In this document: in pieces, positions 34,530-43,548 of the stretch
Position numbering within the stretch: the stretch's first letter is position 1
How the letters are laid out: every line of letters starts with the position of its first letter
Origin: Azospirillum brasilense
Lineage (GTDB): Bacteria > Pseudomonadota > Alphaproteobacteria > Azospirillales > Azospirillaceae
Reading direction: 5' to 3'
Assembly (NCBI RefSeq): GCF_001315015.1
Contig: NZ_CP012917.1
Span: 338,501-402,500 of the forward strand
DNA: 64,000 bases
Notes under the pieces: model-generated
Databases searched by the model: none
What the model saw: only the letters and a program-made list of their open reading frames with translations
Told to the model about the DNA's origin: nothing
Made by a program: the position numbers and the translations under genes

Positions 34530-35219
34530 ATGCAGACGATGAGTTTCTCGGTCGCCCCGCTGGACCAGGGGATGAGCTTCAAGGCCAAGGCCTACCAATC
34601 GCTGCGCCAGGCCATCACCCAGATGGACATCTACGGCGGGCCGAGCGAGATCCGCCTCGACGAGCGCCAGCTCTGCGAGGCGCTGGGCGTCAGCCGCACC
34701 CCGGTGCGCGAGGCCATGGCGCTGCTTGAGCAGGAGGGCTTCATCCGCTCCATGCCCCGGCGCGGCATCTTCGTCGTGCGCAAGACCAAGGCGGAGATCA
34801 TCGAGATGATCACCGTCTGCGCCGCGCTCGAAGGCATGGCCGCCCGCCTCTTCGTCGAACGCGCCGACGAGCGCGGCATGGCCGACCTGCACGAGACCTT
34901 CGACCGCTTCGCCGAAGGCGAGCTGGCCGACCACGTGCTGGAGTATTCCGACGCCAACGTCGCCTTCCACCAGTCGATCATCCAGGCCTCGGGCTGCACG
35001 CTCATCGCCGACCTGACCGACCGCTTCTTCATCCACATGCGGGCCATCCGCCGCGTCACCATGCGCCGCGGCGGCCGGGCCGAGACGTCCATCGTCGAGC
35101 ACCGCGACATCATCGACGCCCTGACCCGGCGCGACGCCGACCTGGCCGAGCGGCGGGTGCGCGAGCACACGCTGGGGCTGGCCCGCCATGTCGAACAGCA
35201 CTGCGATTTTCTCGATTGA
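34530..35219 (+). CDS. GntR/FadR-type regulator of the oxalate genes
   Basis: The ATG at 34530 gives 229 residues. The winged HTH at about 18-80 reads QLCEALGVSRTPVREAMALLEQEGFI, then an FCD ligand domain follows. It lies 41 bases before oxc on the same strand. Given the shared upstream site in front of both gntR-oxc and PAS-frc, it is the best candidate regulator of the split oxalate pathway. Oxalate or oxalyl-CoA as ligand is inference. Confidence 0.88.
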   Translation: MQTMSFSVAPLDQGMSFKAKAYQSLRQAITQMDIYGGPSEIRLDERQLCEALGVSRTPVREAMALLEQEGFIRSMPRRGIFVVRKTKAEIIEMITVCAALEGMAARLFVERADERGMADLHETFDRFAEGELADHVLEYSDANVAFHQSIIQASGCTLIADLTDRFFIHMRAIRRVTMRRGGRAETSIVEHRDIIDALTRRDADLAERRVREHTLGLARHVEQHCDFLD

Positions 35220-35260
35220 CCGATCGTGAACCGAATAAGAGTCGGGGAGGAGTAACCCTT

Positions 35261-37018
35261 ATGTCAGCCGTCACAGTCCTCAACAACCAAGCCACGGCCG
35301 CCACCGATGCGGAACCGGCGCTGACGGATGGTTTCCAGCTCGTCATCGATGCCCTCAAGCTCAACGGCATCGAGAACCTCTACGTCGTGCCGGGCATCCC
35401 GATTTCCGACCTGCTGCGCATGGCCCAGGGCGAGGGGCTGCGGGTCATCTCCTTCCGCCACGAGCAGAACGCCGGCAACGCCGCGGCGATCGCCGGCTTC
35501 CTGACCAAGAAGCCGGGCGTGTGCATGACCGTCTCGGCGCCGGGCTTCCTCAACGGCCTGACCGCGCTGGCCAACGCCACCACCAACTGCTTCCCGATGA
35601 TCCTGATCTCCGGCTCCTCGGAGCGCGAGATCGTCGACCTCCAGCAGGGCGACTACGAGGAGATGGACCAGCTGGCCATCGCCAAGCCGCTGTGCAAGGC
35701 GGCCTTCCGCGTGCTGCACGCCCAGGACATCGGCATCGCGGTGGCCCGCGCGATCCGCGCCGCGGTGTCGGGCCGTCCGGGCGGCGTCTACCTCGACCTG
35801 CCGGCCAAGCTGTTCTCGCAGGTGATGGACGCCGCCGAGGGCGCGCGCTCGCTGGTCAAGGTGGTCGACGCCGCCCCGGCGCAGCTGCCCTCGCCGGACT
35901 CGGTGGCGCGCGCTCTGGAGGTGCTGAAGGGCGCCAAGCGGCCGCTGATCATCCTCGGCAAGGGTGCGGCCTACGCGCAGGCCGACGAGGCGGTGCGCGA
36001 GCTGGTCGAGAAGAGCGGCATCCCGTTCCTGCCGATGAGCATGGCCAAGGGCCTGCTGCCCGACACCCACCCGCAGTCGGCGGGGGCGGCGCGCTCGATG
36101 GTCCTGAAGGACGCCGACGTGGTGGTGCTGGTCGGCGCGCGGCTGAACTGGCTGCTGTCGCACGGCAAGGGCAAGACCTGGGGCGAGCCGGGGTCGAAGA
36201 CCTTCATCCAGATCGACATCGAGCCGCGCGAGATGGACAGCAACGTGGCGATCGTGGCGCCGCTGGTCGGCGACATCGGGTCCTGCGTCTCGGCGCTGAC
36301 CGCCGGCATGGCCAAGGGCTGGACGCCGCCGCCGGCGGAGTGGACGGGGGCGGTGTCGGCGCGCAAGGAGGCGAACATCGCCAAGATGGCGCCCAAGCTG
36401 ATGAGCAACGCCTCGCCGATGAACTTCCACGGCGCGCTGGGCGCGCTGCGCCGGGTGGTGCAGGAGCGGCCCGAGGCTCTGCTGGTCAACGAGGGGGCCA
36501 ACACGCTGGACCTGGCGCGCGGGATCATCGACATGCACCAGCCGCGCAAGCGCCTGGACGTCGGGACCTGGGGCGTGATGGGCATCGGGATGGGCTTCGC
36601 GGTGGCGGCGGCTGTGGAGTCGGGCAAGCCGGTGCTGGCGGTGGAGGGCGACAGCGCCTTCGGCTTCTCGGGCATGGAGGTGGAGACGATCTGCCGCTAC
36701 AACCTGCCGGTGTGCATCGTGGTGTTCAACAACAACGGCATCTACAAGGGGACGGACGTGAACCCGACGGGCGGGTCGGACCCGTCGCCGATGGTCTTCG
36801 TTCCGGACTCGCGCTACGACAAGATGATGGAGGCCTTCGGCGGCGAGGGCGTCAACGTGACGACGCCGGACGAGCTGTACCGCGCGGTCAGCGCGGCGAT
36901 GGACAGCGGCCGGCCGACGCTGATCAACGCGGTGATCGACCCCAACGCCGGGTCGGAGAGCGGCAACATCGGCAGCCTCAACCCCACCAGCGCCGTCCGC
37001 AAGGGTCCAAAGCAGTAA
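35261..37018 (+). CDS. oxc: Oxalyl-CoA decarboxylase
   Basis: The 585-residue thiamine-diphosphate enzyme starts at 35261 after GGGAGGAG. The catalytic Glu lies in FRHEQNAGNAA, and the ThDP/Mg motif is GDSAFGFSGMEVETICRYNLP..NNNG. SAPGFLNGLTALANATTNCFP and SSEREIVDLQQGDYEEMDQ are OXC signatures separating it from acetolactate synthase. It turns oxalyl-CoA into formyl-CoA and CO2. Formyl-CoA then gives its CoA to new oxalate through Frc (45380-46630), and the freed formate goes to the dehydrogenase encoded next. Confidence 0.97.
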   Translation: MSAVTVLNNQATAATDAEPALTDGFQLVIDALKLNGIENLYVVPGIPISDLLRMAQGEGLRVISFRHEQNAGNAAAIAGFLTKKPGVCMTVSAPGFLNGLTALANATTNCFPMILISGSSEREIVDLQQGDYEEMDQLAIAKPLCKAAFRVLHAQDIGIAVARAIRAAVSGRPGGVYLDLPAKLFSQVMDAAEGARSLVKVVDAAPAQLPSPDSVARALEVLKGAKRPLIILGKGAAYAQADEAVRELVEKSGIPFLPMSMAKGLLPDTHPQSAGAARSMVLKDADVVVLVGARLNWLLSHGKGKTWGEPGSKTFIQIDIEPREMDSNVAIVAPLVGDIGSCVSALTAGMAKGWTPPPAEWTGAVSARKEANIAKMAPKLMSNASPMNFHGALGALRRVVQERPEALLVNEGANTLDLARGIIDMHQPRKRLDVGTWGVMGIGMGFAVAAAVESGKPVLAVEGDSAFGFSGMEVETICRYNLPVCIVVFNNNGIYKGTDVNPTGGSDPSPMVFVPDSRYDKMMEAFGGEGVNVTTPDELYRAVSAAMDSGRPTLINAVIDPNAGSESGNIGSLNPTSAVRKGPKQ

Positions 37019-37041
37019 CGCCTTCCTGAGTTATAAAAAAA

Positions 37042-37066
37042 GCCCCCTCGGAAAAAACGGGGGGGC
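37042..37066. terminator. Hairpin after oxc
   Basis: GCCCCC..GGGGGC arms enclose an A-rich loop. Seven A residues precede it on the plus strand, so on the minus strand the hairpin is followed by a T-run. In the oxc direction there is no T-run, so it may only weaken readthrough into the formate dehydrogenase genes. Confidence 0.5.
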
Positions 37067-37134
37067 GGTTCCAAACGACGGCACGACATCCCAACGTTAC
37101 GAAGAATCAAGCCTGACGAGAGGGGAGGGCGGAC

Positions 37135-38865
37135 ATGGACACGGCCATCGTCGCCAAAGACGACACCAAAAGGCGCGCCATCCATCCCGGTTCGGGGCGC
37201 CGGAACACCCGGCCCCAGCCGAAGGGCCGGCAGGTCGATCCGGCGGCCCTGGCGGAGGTGCAGGAACTCCTCGGTGACCGGTCCCGGCAGCGGGACCTGC
37301 TGATCGAGCATCTGCACCTGTTGCAGGACACCTACCACGGGCTGCACGCCCGCCACCTTGCGGCGCTGGCCCACGAGATGCGGCTGGCCCTGGTGGAGGT
37401 GTACGAGGTGGCGTCCTTCTACGCCCACTTCGACATCGTGATGGACGGGGAGGACGCCCCTCCGCCCGTGACCGTCCGGGTCTGCGACAGCCTGTCCTGC
37501 TGCATGGCCGGCGGCGAAAAGCTGCTCGACGAACTGAAGGCCGCCGACATGGGGCCGGATGTCCGGGTGGTGCGCGCTCCCTGCATGGGCGCCTGCCACA
37601 ACGCCCCGGCGGTGGCCATCGGCCACGCCCTACACGAGAACGCCACGGTCGAGAGCGTGGTCACCGCCGTGAAGAACGGCGAGACGCACCCGCAGCTCCC
37701 CACCTATGTCAGCCTGGAGCAGTACAAGGCGGAGGGCGGCTACCGCCTGCTCGCCGACTGTCTGACGGGCAACGTCCCGGTGGACGACATCCTCGGCAAG
37801 CTGGAGGGCGCCAACCTGCGCGGCCTCGGCGGCGCCGGCTTCCCGACCGGCCGCAAGTGGCGCTTCGTCCGCCACGAGCCCGGCCCCCGCCTGATGGCGG
37901 TGAACGGGGACGAGGGCGAGCCGGGCACCTTCAAGGACCGCTTCTATCTGGAGAACGATCCGCACCGCTTCCTGGAAGGGATGCTGATCGGCGCCTGGGT
38001 GGTCGAGGCGACCGACGTCTACATCTACCTGCGCGACGAGTACCCGCACATCCGCGAGGTCCTGGAGCACGAGATCGCCGCCGTGGAGAAGGCCGGCCTC
38101 GCCGGGCACACCCGCATCCATCTGCGGCGCGGCGCCGGGGCCTACATCTGCGGCGAGGAGTCCGCGATGCTGGAGAGCATCGAGGGCAAGCGCGGCCTGC
38201 CGCGGCACAAGCCGCCCTTCCCGTCGGTCGTCGGCCTATTCGGCCGCCCGACCCTCATCAACAACGTCGAGACGCTGTTCTGGATCAGGGACATCCTTGA
38301 GAAGGGCGCCGACTGGTGGGGCAGCTATGGGCGCAACGGCCGCAAGGGCCTGCGCAGCTACTCCGTCTCCGGTCATGTGAAGGACCCGGGCGTGAAGCTG
38401 GCCCCCGCCGGCGTCACCATCCGCGAACTGATCGACGAGTATTGCGGCGGCATGGCCGACGGCCACACGCTCAAGGGCTATCTGCCCGGCGGCGCGTCGG
38501 GCGGCATCCTGCCCGCCAGCATGGACGACATCCCGCTGGACTTCGGCACGCTGGAGCAGCACGGCTGCTTCATCGGCTCCGCCGCGGTGGTCGTGCTGTC
38601 GGATCAGGACGACATGCGCAAGGTCGTGCGCAACCTGCTGGACTTCTTCGAGGACGAGAGCTGCGGCCAGTGCACGCCCTGCCGCGTCGGAACGGAGAAG
38701 GCGGTGGCGCTCATCAAGCAGCCGGTGTGGGACGAGCCGCTTCTGACGGAGCTCGCCCGGCTGATGGGCACGGCGTCGATCTGCGGCCTGGGTCAGGCCG
38801 CGATGAACCCACTGAAGAGTGCGCTGAAGCACTTCCGCGACGATCTGCGCGGGGAGGTCCGGTGA
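37135..38865 (+). CDS. fdsB: NAD-dependent formate dehydrogenase, fused NuoE/NuoF-like diaphorase subunit
   Basis: The 576-residue protein joins two domains. The N-terminal thioredoxin-like [2Fe-2S] part (about 30-180) has NuoE-type Cys pairs in CDSLSCC and CMGAC. The NuoF part (about 195-565) has the FMN/NAD motif GLGGAGFPTGRKW, GDEGEPGTFKDR and the [4Fe-4S] motif CGQCTPCRVG. It passes electrons from formate to NAD. In many bacteria FdsG and FdsB are separate genes, whereas here they are one. The catalytic subunit gene follows after a single base. Confidence 0.92.
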   Translation: MDTAIVAKDDTKRRAIHPGSGRRNTRPQPKGRQVDPAALAEVQELLGDRSRQRDLLIEHLHLLQDTYHGLHARHLAALAHEMRLALVEVYEVASFYAHFDIVMDGEDAPPPVTVRVCDSLSCCMAGGEKLLDELKAADMGPDVRVVRAPCMGACHNAPAVAIGHALHENATVESVVTAVKNGETHPQLPTYVSLEQYKAEGGYRLLADCLTGNVPVDDILGKLEGANLRGLGGAGFPTGRKWRFVRHEPGPRLMAVNGDEGEPGTFKDRFYLENDPHRFLEGMLIGAWVVEATDVYIYLRDEYPHIREVLEHEIAAVEKAGLAGHTRIHLRRGAGAYICGEESAMLESIEGKRGLPRHKPPFPSVVGLFGRPTLINNVETLFWIRDILEKGADWWGSYGRNGRKGLRSYSVSGHVKDPGVKLAPAGVTIRELIDEYCGGMADGHTLKGYLPGGASGGILPASMDDIPLDFGTLEQHGCFIGSAAVVVLSDQDDMRKVVRNLLDFFEDESCGQCTPCRVGTEKAVALIKQPVWDEPLLTELARLMGTASICGLGQAAMNPLKSALKHFRDDLRGEVR

Positions 38866-38866
38866 T

Positions 38867-41620
38867 ATGAGCGACCGCATCCTGTTCCACCTCGACGACG
38901 AACTCGTCGAAGCCCACGCCGGCGAGACGATCTGGCAGGTCGCCAACCGCCTGGGCACCGAGATCCCGCATCTCTGCTACGCCGATGAGCCGGGCTACCG
39001 CGCGGACGGCAACTGCCGGGCCTGCATGGTCGAGATCGACGGCGAGCGTGCCATGTCGGCCTCCTGCGTGCGCCACCCGACGCCGGGCATGCGCGTCCGC
39101 TCGGCCAGCGAGAACGCCAAGTTCGCCCGCAAGATGGTCATCGAGATGCTGGTCGCCGACCAGCCGAAGCGGGAGGAGGCCCACGACCCGGACAGCAAGT
39201 TCTGGCGCTGGGCCGACCGCCTGGAGGTCTCGGACAGCCGCTTCCCCAGCCGGGAATGCGCGCCGAAGCCCGACTTCAGCCATCCGGCCATGGCGGTGCA
39301 GCTCGACGCCTGCATCCAGTGCAACCTGTGCGTCCGCGCCTGCCGCGAGGTCCAGGTCAACGACGTCATCGGCATGGCGCTGCGCGGCCACAAGGAGACG
39401 ATCGTCTTCGACTTCGCCGACCCGATGGGCGACAGCACCTGCGTCGCCTGCGGCGAGTGCGTCCAGGCCTGCCCGACCGGCGCGCTGATGCCGAAGACCC
39501 AGGTGGACCTGAACAGCGGCGTCTTCGCCGCCGCCCCGGACCGCAAGGTGGACAGCGTCTGCCCCTATTGCGGCGTCGGCTGCCAGCTGACCTACAACAT
39601 CAAGGACGAGAAGCTGCTGTCGGTGACGGGCGGCGACGGCCCGGCCAACAAGAACCGGCTGTGCGTGAAGGGCCGGTTCGGCTTCGACTACATCCACCAC
39701 CCGCACCGCCTGACCAAGCCGCTGATCCGCAAGGAGGGCGTGTCCAAGCACGACGTGGACATCGACCCGCTCAACCCGCTGACCCACTTCCGCGAGGCGA
39801 GCTGGGAGGAGGCCCTGGAAGTCGCCACCGCCGGCCTGCGCAAGATCCGCGACGAGCGGGGCGGCTCGGCGCTCGCCGGCTTCGGCTCGGCCAAGGGCTC
39901 CAACGAGGAAGCCTATCTGTTCCAGAAGCTGGTGCGCGTCGGCTTCGGCACCAACAACGTCGACCATTGCACCCGCCTGTGCCACGCCTCCTCGGTGGCG
40001 GCGCTGATCGAGGGCATCGGGTCGGGCGCGGTGACGGCTCCCTTCATGGCGGCCAAAGACGCCGAGGTGATCGTCGTCATCGGTTCCAACCCGACGGAGA
40101 ACCACCCGGTCGCCGCGACCTTCTTCAAGAACGCGGCCAAGCGCGGCGCCAAGCTGGTCATCATGGACCCGCGCGGCCAAGTGCTGAAGCGCCACGCCAG
40201 CCACATGCTGCAGTTCAAGCCGGGCCGTGACGTTCCCATGCTGAACGCCATGCTGAACGTCATCATCAGCGAGGGGCTGTACGACGAGCGGTATGTGGCG
40301 GAGCACACCCAGGACTTCGAGGAGCTGCGCGCCCACATCGCCAGCTTCACCCCGGAGGCCATGGAGCCGGTCTGCGGCATCCCGGCGGAACAGCTCCGCG
40401 AGGTCGCGCGCCTCTACGCCACCTCCAAGGGCTCGATTATCTTCTGGGGCATGGGCGTGTCGCAGCACACCCACGGCACCGACAACGTGCGCTGCCTGAT
40501 CGCCCTGTCGCTGGTCACCGGCCAGATCGGGCGCCCCGGCACCGGCCTGCACCCGCTGCGCGGCCAGAACAACGTCCAGGGCGCCTCCGACGCCGGCCTG
40601 ATCCCGATGATGTTCCCGGACTACCGCCCGGTGGACGATCCCGAGGTCCACGCCTTCTACGAGGATTTCTGGGACACCAAGCTGGACTCCAAGCGCGGCC
40701 TGACCGTCGTCGAGATCATGGACGCGATCCACGCCGGCTCGCTGAACGGCATGTACGTGATGGGCGAGAACCCGGCCATGTCCGACCCGGACGTGGAGCA
40801 CGCCCGCGACGCGCTCGCCAAGCTCGACCATCTGGTGGTGCAGGACCTGTTCCTGACCGAGACGGCCAAATACGCCGACGTGGTTCTGCCCGCCTCGGCC
40901 TGGCCGGAAAAGACCGGCACGGTGACCAACACCAACCGCCAGGTCCAACTCGGCCGCCAAGCCCTGCCGCCTCCGGGCGAGGCCCGGCAGGATCTGTGGA
41001 TCGTCAACGCCATGGCCCGCGGCCTGGGTCTGGACTGGACCTACGAGCATCCGCGCGACGTGTTCCGGGAGATGAAGGGGGCGATGCCGTCGCTCGACAA
41101 CATCACCTGGGAGCGGCTGGAGCGCGAGCGCTCGGTGACCTACCCCAGCCTGTCCGCGGACGATCCCGGCCAGGAGATCGTGTTCGGCGACGGCTTCCCC
41201 ACGGCCACCGGCCGCGGGCGTCTGGTCCCCGCCGATGTGATCCCGCCGGCCGAGGAGCCGGACGCCGAGTTCCCGATGGTCCTGACCACCGGGCGCCAGC
41301 TGGAGCATTGGCACACCGGGTCGATGACCCGGCGCGCCCAGGTTCTCGACGATCTGGAGCCGGAGGCGGTGGCCTACATGAGCCCGGCGGACCTGCGGCG
41401 GATGGGCGCCAAGGGCGGCGACCGCATGAAGGTCACCACCCGGCGCGGCACCATCGAGCTGAAGGCGCGGTCGGACTACAATGTCCCGTCCGGGCTGGTG
41501 TTCGTGCCCTTCTGCTACGCCGAGGCGGCGGCCAACGTGCTGACCAACCCGAAGCTGGACCCCTACGGGAAGATTCCCGAGTTCAAGTTCGCCGCGGCCC
41601 GCATCGAGCCGGCGGCATAG
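38867..41620 (+). CDS. fdsA: Formate dehydrogenase, molybdopterin catalytic subunit
   Basis: The 917-residue protein has, in order, a [2Fe-2S] ferredoxin-like domain (DGNCRACMVEIDG), a NuoG-like region, two [4Fe-4S] clusters (CIQCNLCVRACRE, CVACGECVQACPTGA), a molybdopterin-proximal cluster (CPYCGVGCQL) and the MopB core. The Mo-ligand position reads CTRLCHASSVAAL, that is, Cys and not selenocysteine. The end carries the molybdopterin dinucleotide domain (TTGRQLEHWHTGSMTRR). It oxidises formate to CO2 in the cytoplasm. No fdhD-type sulfurtransferase or extra small subunit gene is next to it. Confidence 0.95.
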   Translation: MSDRILFHLDDELVEAHAGETIWQVANRLGTEIPHLCYADEPGYRADGNCRACMVEIDGERAMSASCVRHPTPGMRVRSASENAKFARKMVIEMLVADQPKREEAHDPDSKFWRWADRLEVSDSRFPSRECAPKPDFSHPAMAVQLDACIQCNLCVRACREVQVNDVIGMALRGHKETIVFDFADPMGDSTCVACGECVQACPTGALMPKTQVDLNSGVFAAAPDRKVDSVCPYCGVGCQLTYNIKDEKLLSVTGGDGPANKNRLCVKGRFGFDYIHHPHRLTKPLIRKEGVSKHDVDIDPLNPLTHFREASWEEALEVATAGLRKIRDERGGSALAGFGSAKGSNEEAYLFQKLVRVGFGTNNVDHCTRLCHASSVAALIEGIGSGAVTAPFMAAKDAEVIVVIGSNPTENHPVAATFFKNAAKRGAKLVIMDPRGQVLKRHASHMLQFKPGRDVPMLNAMLNVIISEGLYDERYVAEHTQDFEELRAHIASFTPEAMEPVCGIPAEQLREVARLYATSKGSIIFWGMGVSQHTHGTDNVRCLIALSLVTGQIGRPGTGLHPLRGQNNVQGASDAGLIPMMFPDYRPVDDPEVHAFYEDFWDTKLDSKRGLTVVEIMDAIHAGSLNGMYVMGENPAMSDPDVEHARDALAKLDHLVVQDLFLTETAKYADVVLPASAWPEKTGTVTNTNRQVQLGRQALPPPGEARQDLWIVNAMARGLGLDWTYEHPRDVFREMKGAMPSLDNITWERLERERSVTYPSLSADDPGQEIVFGDGFPTATGRGRLVPADVIPPAEEPDAEFPMVLTTGRQLEHWHTGSMTRRAQVLDDLEPEAVAYMSPADLRRMGAKGGDRMKVTTRRGTIELKARSDYNVPSGLVFVPFCYAEAAANVLTNPKLDPYGKIPEFKFAAARIEPAA

Positions 41621-41728
41621 CCAACCGGCGGCCCCCGTTCCCCGCGAGGGAGAACCGGGGGCCGCCACACCCGAGGACGACAACGGCGCGATGCAACAGC
41701 GCCGGACGATTTCGAGAGGGATGGGACG

Positions 41729-42574
41729 ATGAAGACGCAAGCGCTGATGATGGCACCCCCGGCCCCGCGGGCCGAAGGCCGCGCGGAGACGGTGGACCGT
41801 GCGGCGAAGGGCAATCTCGTTCAGTCGCTGTCGCGGGCACTGAGCATCATGACCATCCTCGGCCAGTCGGACAGCCCGATGAGCCTGACCGCGGTGGCCG
41901 AAGCGGCGCATCTCTCGCCCTCCACGGCGCACCGTCTGCTGACCACTCTGCAGGAGGAGCGTTACGTCCGCTTCGACCAGGGCAAGCGCGGCTGGGCGGT
42001 CGGGGTGCAGGCCTACATGACCGGCACCGGCTTCCTGAAGACGCGCAGCCTGCTCGACGTCGCCCGTCCGCGCATGCGCCGGCTGATGGAGGAGACCAGC
42101 GAGGTCGTCAATCTGGCCATCGAGGAAAACGGCGAAGCCATCTATCTGCACCGCGTCGGCGGCCCGCGCGTCGCCCAGGCGGCGCTGCCCGTCACCGACC
42201 GGACGCTGCTGCACTGTTCCGCCGTGGGCAAGGCGCTGCTCGCCGGCATGCCCGACACGCGGGTGCAGAGCATCGTGACCCAGCGCGGCATGCGCCAGTT
42301 CACCCGGACCACCGTGTCGTCGATCCCGGCGCTGCACCGGGAGCTGATCCTGACGCGCGATCGCGGCTACGCCGTGGATCAGGAGGAGCGGGTCAGCGGC
42401 CTGCACTGCGTCGCCGCGGCGATCTACGACGAGCAGGCCCGCGTCATCGGTGCCTTGTCGCTGTCGAGCACCAACCGGCGCCTGGACGACGCCCGCGTCG
42501 TGGCCTTCGGTGAGATGGTCAAGCGCACCGCCGCGGCGGTGACCGCCGAGATCGGCGGGCGCTTTCCGACCTGA
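41729..42574 (+). CDS. IclR family regulator
   Basis: The 281-residue protein has a winged HTH at about 30-95 (SLTAVAEAAHLSPSTAHRLLTTLQEE) and an IclR ligand domain (YLHRVGGPRVAQAALPVTDRTLLHCSAVGKALLA). It lies 108 bases after the formate dehydrogenase gene on the same strand, so it may be co-transcribed. A dyad GTTTCC-N7-GGAAAC at 42763-42781, after its terminator, could be a target. The effector is unknown. Confidence 0.9.
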   Translation: MKTQALMMAPPAPRAEGRAETVDRAAKGNLVQSLSRALSIMTILGQSDSPMSLTAVAEAAHLSPSTAHRLLTTLQEERYVRFDQGKRGWAVGVQAYMTGTGFLKTRSLLDVARPRMRRLMEETSEVVNLAIEENGEAIYLHRVGGPRVAQAALPVTDRTLLHCSAVGKALLAGMPDTRVQSIVTQRGMRQFTRTTVSSIPALHRELILTRDRGYAVDQEERVSGLHCVAAAIYDEQARVIGALSLSSTNRRLDDARVVAFGEMVKRTAAAVTAEIGGRFPT

Positions 42575-42718
42575 GGCTCTGGCTTAGCCCCTAGGGAATT
42601 CGAATTCGCGCCGGCCGGGAGGCGCGATCCGCCCCGATCCGCAAATCCTTCGGATTGGGTCGAGGCGGCTGTTACCCCGGTTTTCCTTCCTGTCACGTAG
42701 TGCTGCCCTGAAGAAACT

Positions 42719-42749
42719 GACCGCGCCCGCAACGGCGCGGTCTTTTTTT
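42719..42749 (+). terminator. Intrinsic terminator after iclR
   Basis: Perfect 9-bp stem GACCGCGCC/GGCGCGGTC with a six-base loop, then seven T. It lies 145 bases past the IclR stop codon. Confidence 0.88.
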
Positions 42750-42762
42750 GGCAAAACACTTT

Positions 42763-42929
42763 GTTTCCGCAATGTGGAAACTTAAGATTCCTTGTTGCGT
42801 CCTGGCGAAGACTCGGGCATCATTCTTCTTACACAGGGTTCATCACCCTTTGTATCGGGCGGGTTGTTGCTCCGCATTATATGCGAGCCTCTCGGATACT
42901 GGCCGTGCTGGAAACAGCACGGCCTTTTT
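42763..42929 (+). ncRNA. Candidate small RNA with orphan terminator
   Basis: Between the iclR terminator and soxR there is no gene on the plus strand, yet a second perfect terminator lies at 42901-42929: stem GGCCGTGCTG/CAGCACGGCC, tetraloop GAAA, then TTTTT. Upstream is a dyad GTTTCC-N7-GGAAAC (42763-42781) overlapping weak promoter-like hexamers TTGTTT and TAAGAT with 16 bases between them. A transcript of about 130 bases would also hold the small hairpin AGGGT-TCATC-ACCCT (42835-42849). The boundaries are estimates. Confidence 0.4.
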
Positions 42930-42989
42930 ATTGCCGAGGCGGCGCCGGACGGGGAGGTTATGCTGCGGTGCGGCAAAACAGCGCGGAGG

Positions 42990-43451
42990 TCACCGCGGAT
43001 CGAGCAGGCGCGGGCCGGGACCGTCCTCCGACAGCTCGTCCCAGGGGTTGCGCAACGGGCATTCGCCGAGCGACAGGCAGCCGCAGCCGATGCAGTCCTC
43101 CAGCCCGTCGCGCAGCCTGGTGAGCACGGCGATGCGCTCGTCCAAGTCCGCTTTCCAGGCCGCGGACAAGCGTTTCCAGTCCTCTGCGGTGGGCGTGCGG
43201 CCGTCCGGCAGGGTCTTCAGCGCCTGCGCGATGGTGGCCAGCGGAACGCCCAGGCGCTGGGCGACCTTGATGACGGCGATGCGCCGGAGCACGTCGCGGG
43301 GAAAGCGGCGCTGGTTGCCGCTGCTCCGCCAGCTCGCGATCAGCCCCTTTGATTCGTAGAAGTGGATGGTGGACACTGCCACACCGGAGCGTTCCGCGAC
43401 CTCGCCCACGGAAAGGTCCTTGTCCATGTCGGCGGGATCGAGAATCGCCAT
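42990..43451 (-). CDS. soxR: Redox-sensitive MerR-family activator SoxR
   Basis: The 153-residue protein has a MerR HTH (LSVGEVAERSGVAVSTIHFYESKGLI), a dimerisation helix and the SoxR [2Fe-2S] motif CIGCGCLSLGECPLRNP. All four Cys spaced C-x2-C-x-C-x5-C are present. SoxR is activated when redox-cycling compounds oxidise the cluster. A SoxR box lies just upstream in the divergent region. Outside enterics SoxR usually controls a few genes directly, and the small gene at 43549 is the nearest candidate. Confidence 0.95.
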   Translation of the reverse strand: MAILDPADMDKDLSVGEVAERSGVAVSTIHFYESKGLIASWRSSGNQRRFPRDVLRRIAVIKVAQRLGVPLATIAQALKTLPDGRTPTAEDWKRLSAAWKADLDERIAVLTRLRDGLEDCIGCGCLSLGECPLRNPWDELSEDGPGPRLLDPR

Positions 43452-43484
43452 CGCCGGGCCTCCCCTGGGGTTCGGAACCTCTTG

Positions 43485-43504
43485 ACCTCAAGTGAAGTTG
43501 AGGT
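43485..43504. promoter_or_regulatory. SoxR box
   Basis: ACCTCAA-GTGAAG-TTGAGGT is a perfect dyad that closely matches the enteric SoxR site (CCTCAAGTTAACTTGAGG). It overlaps a TTGACC -35-like hexamer on the plus strand (43482-43487). MerR-type activators bind just such a long spacer. It could serve soxR itself, the plus-strand gene, or both. Confidence 0.85.
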
Positions 43505-43548
43505 TGTACCGAGAGAGAGTCAACAGCGCGCCGCATCGAGGGTAGCCG

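Noticed and set aside
38867..41620. Selenocysteine in the formate dehydrogenase
   Set aside because: The Mo-ligand position is encoded by an ordinary Cys codon in CTRLCHASS, and the frame has no internal TGA.
37135..41620. Complex I (Nuo) subunits
   Set aside because: The two genes stand alone without other nuo genes. The second has a complete molybdopterin enzyme core with an active-site Cys, as in NAD-linked formate dehydrogenase.
38714..42406. 1230-codon open frame opposite formate dehydrogenase and IclR genes
   Set aside because: It spans two unrelated genes on the other strand and shows only shadow composition.
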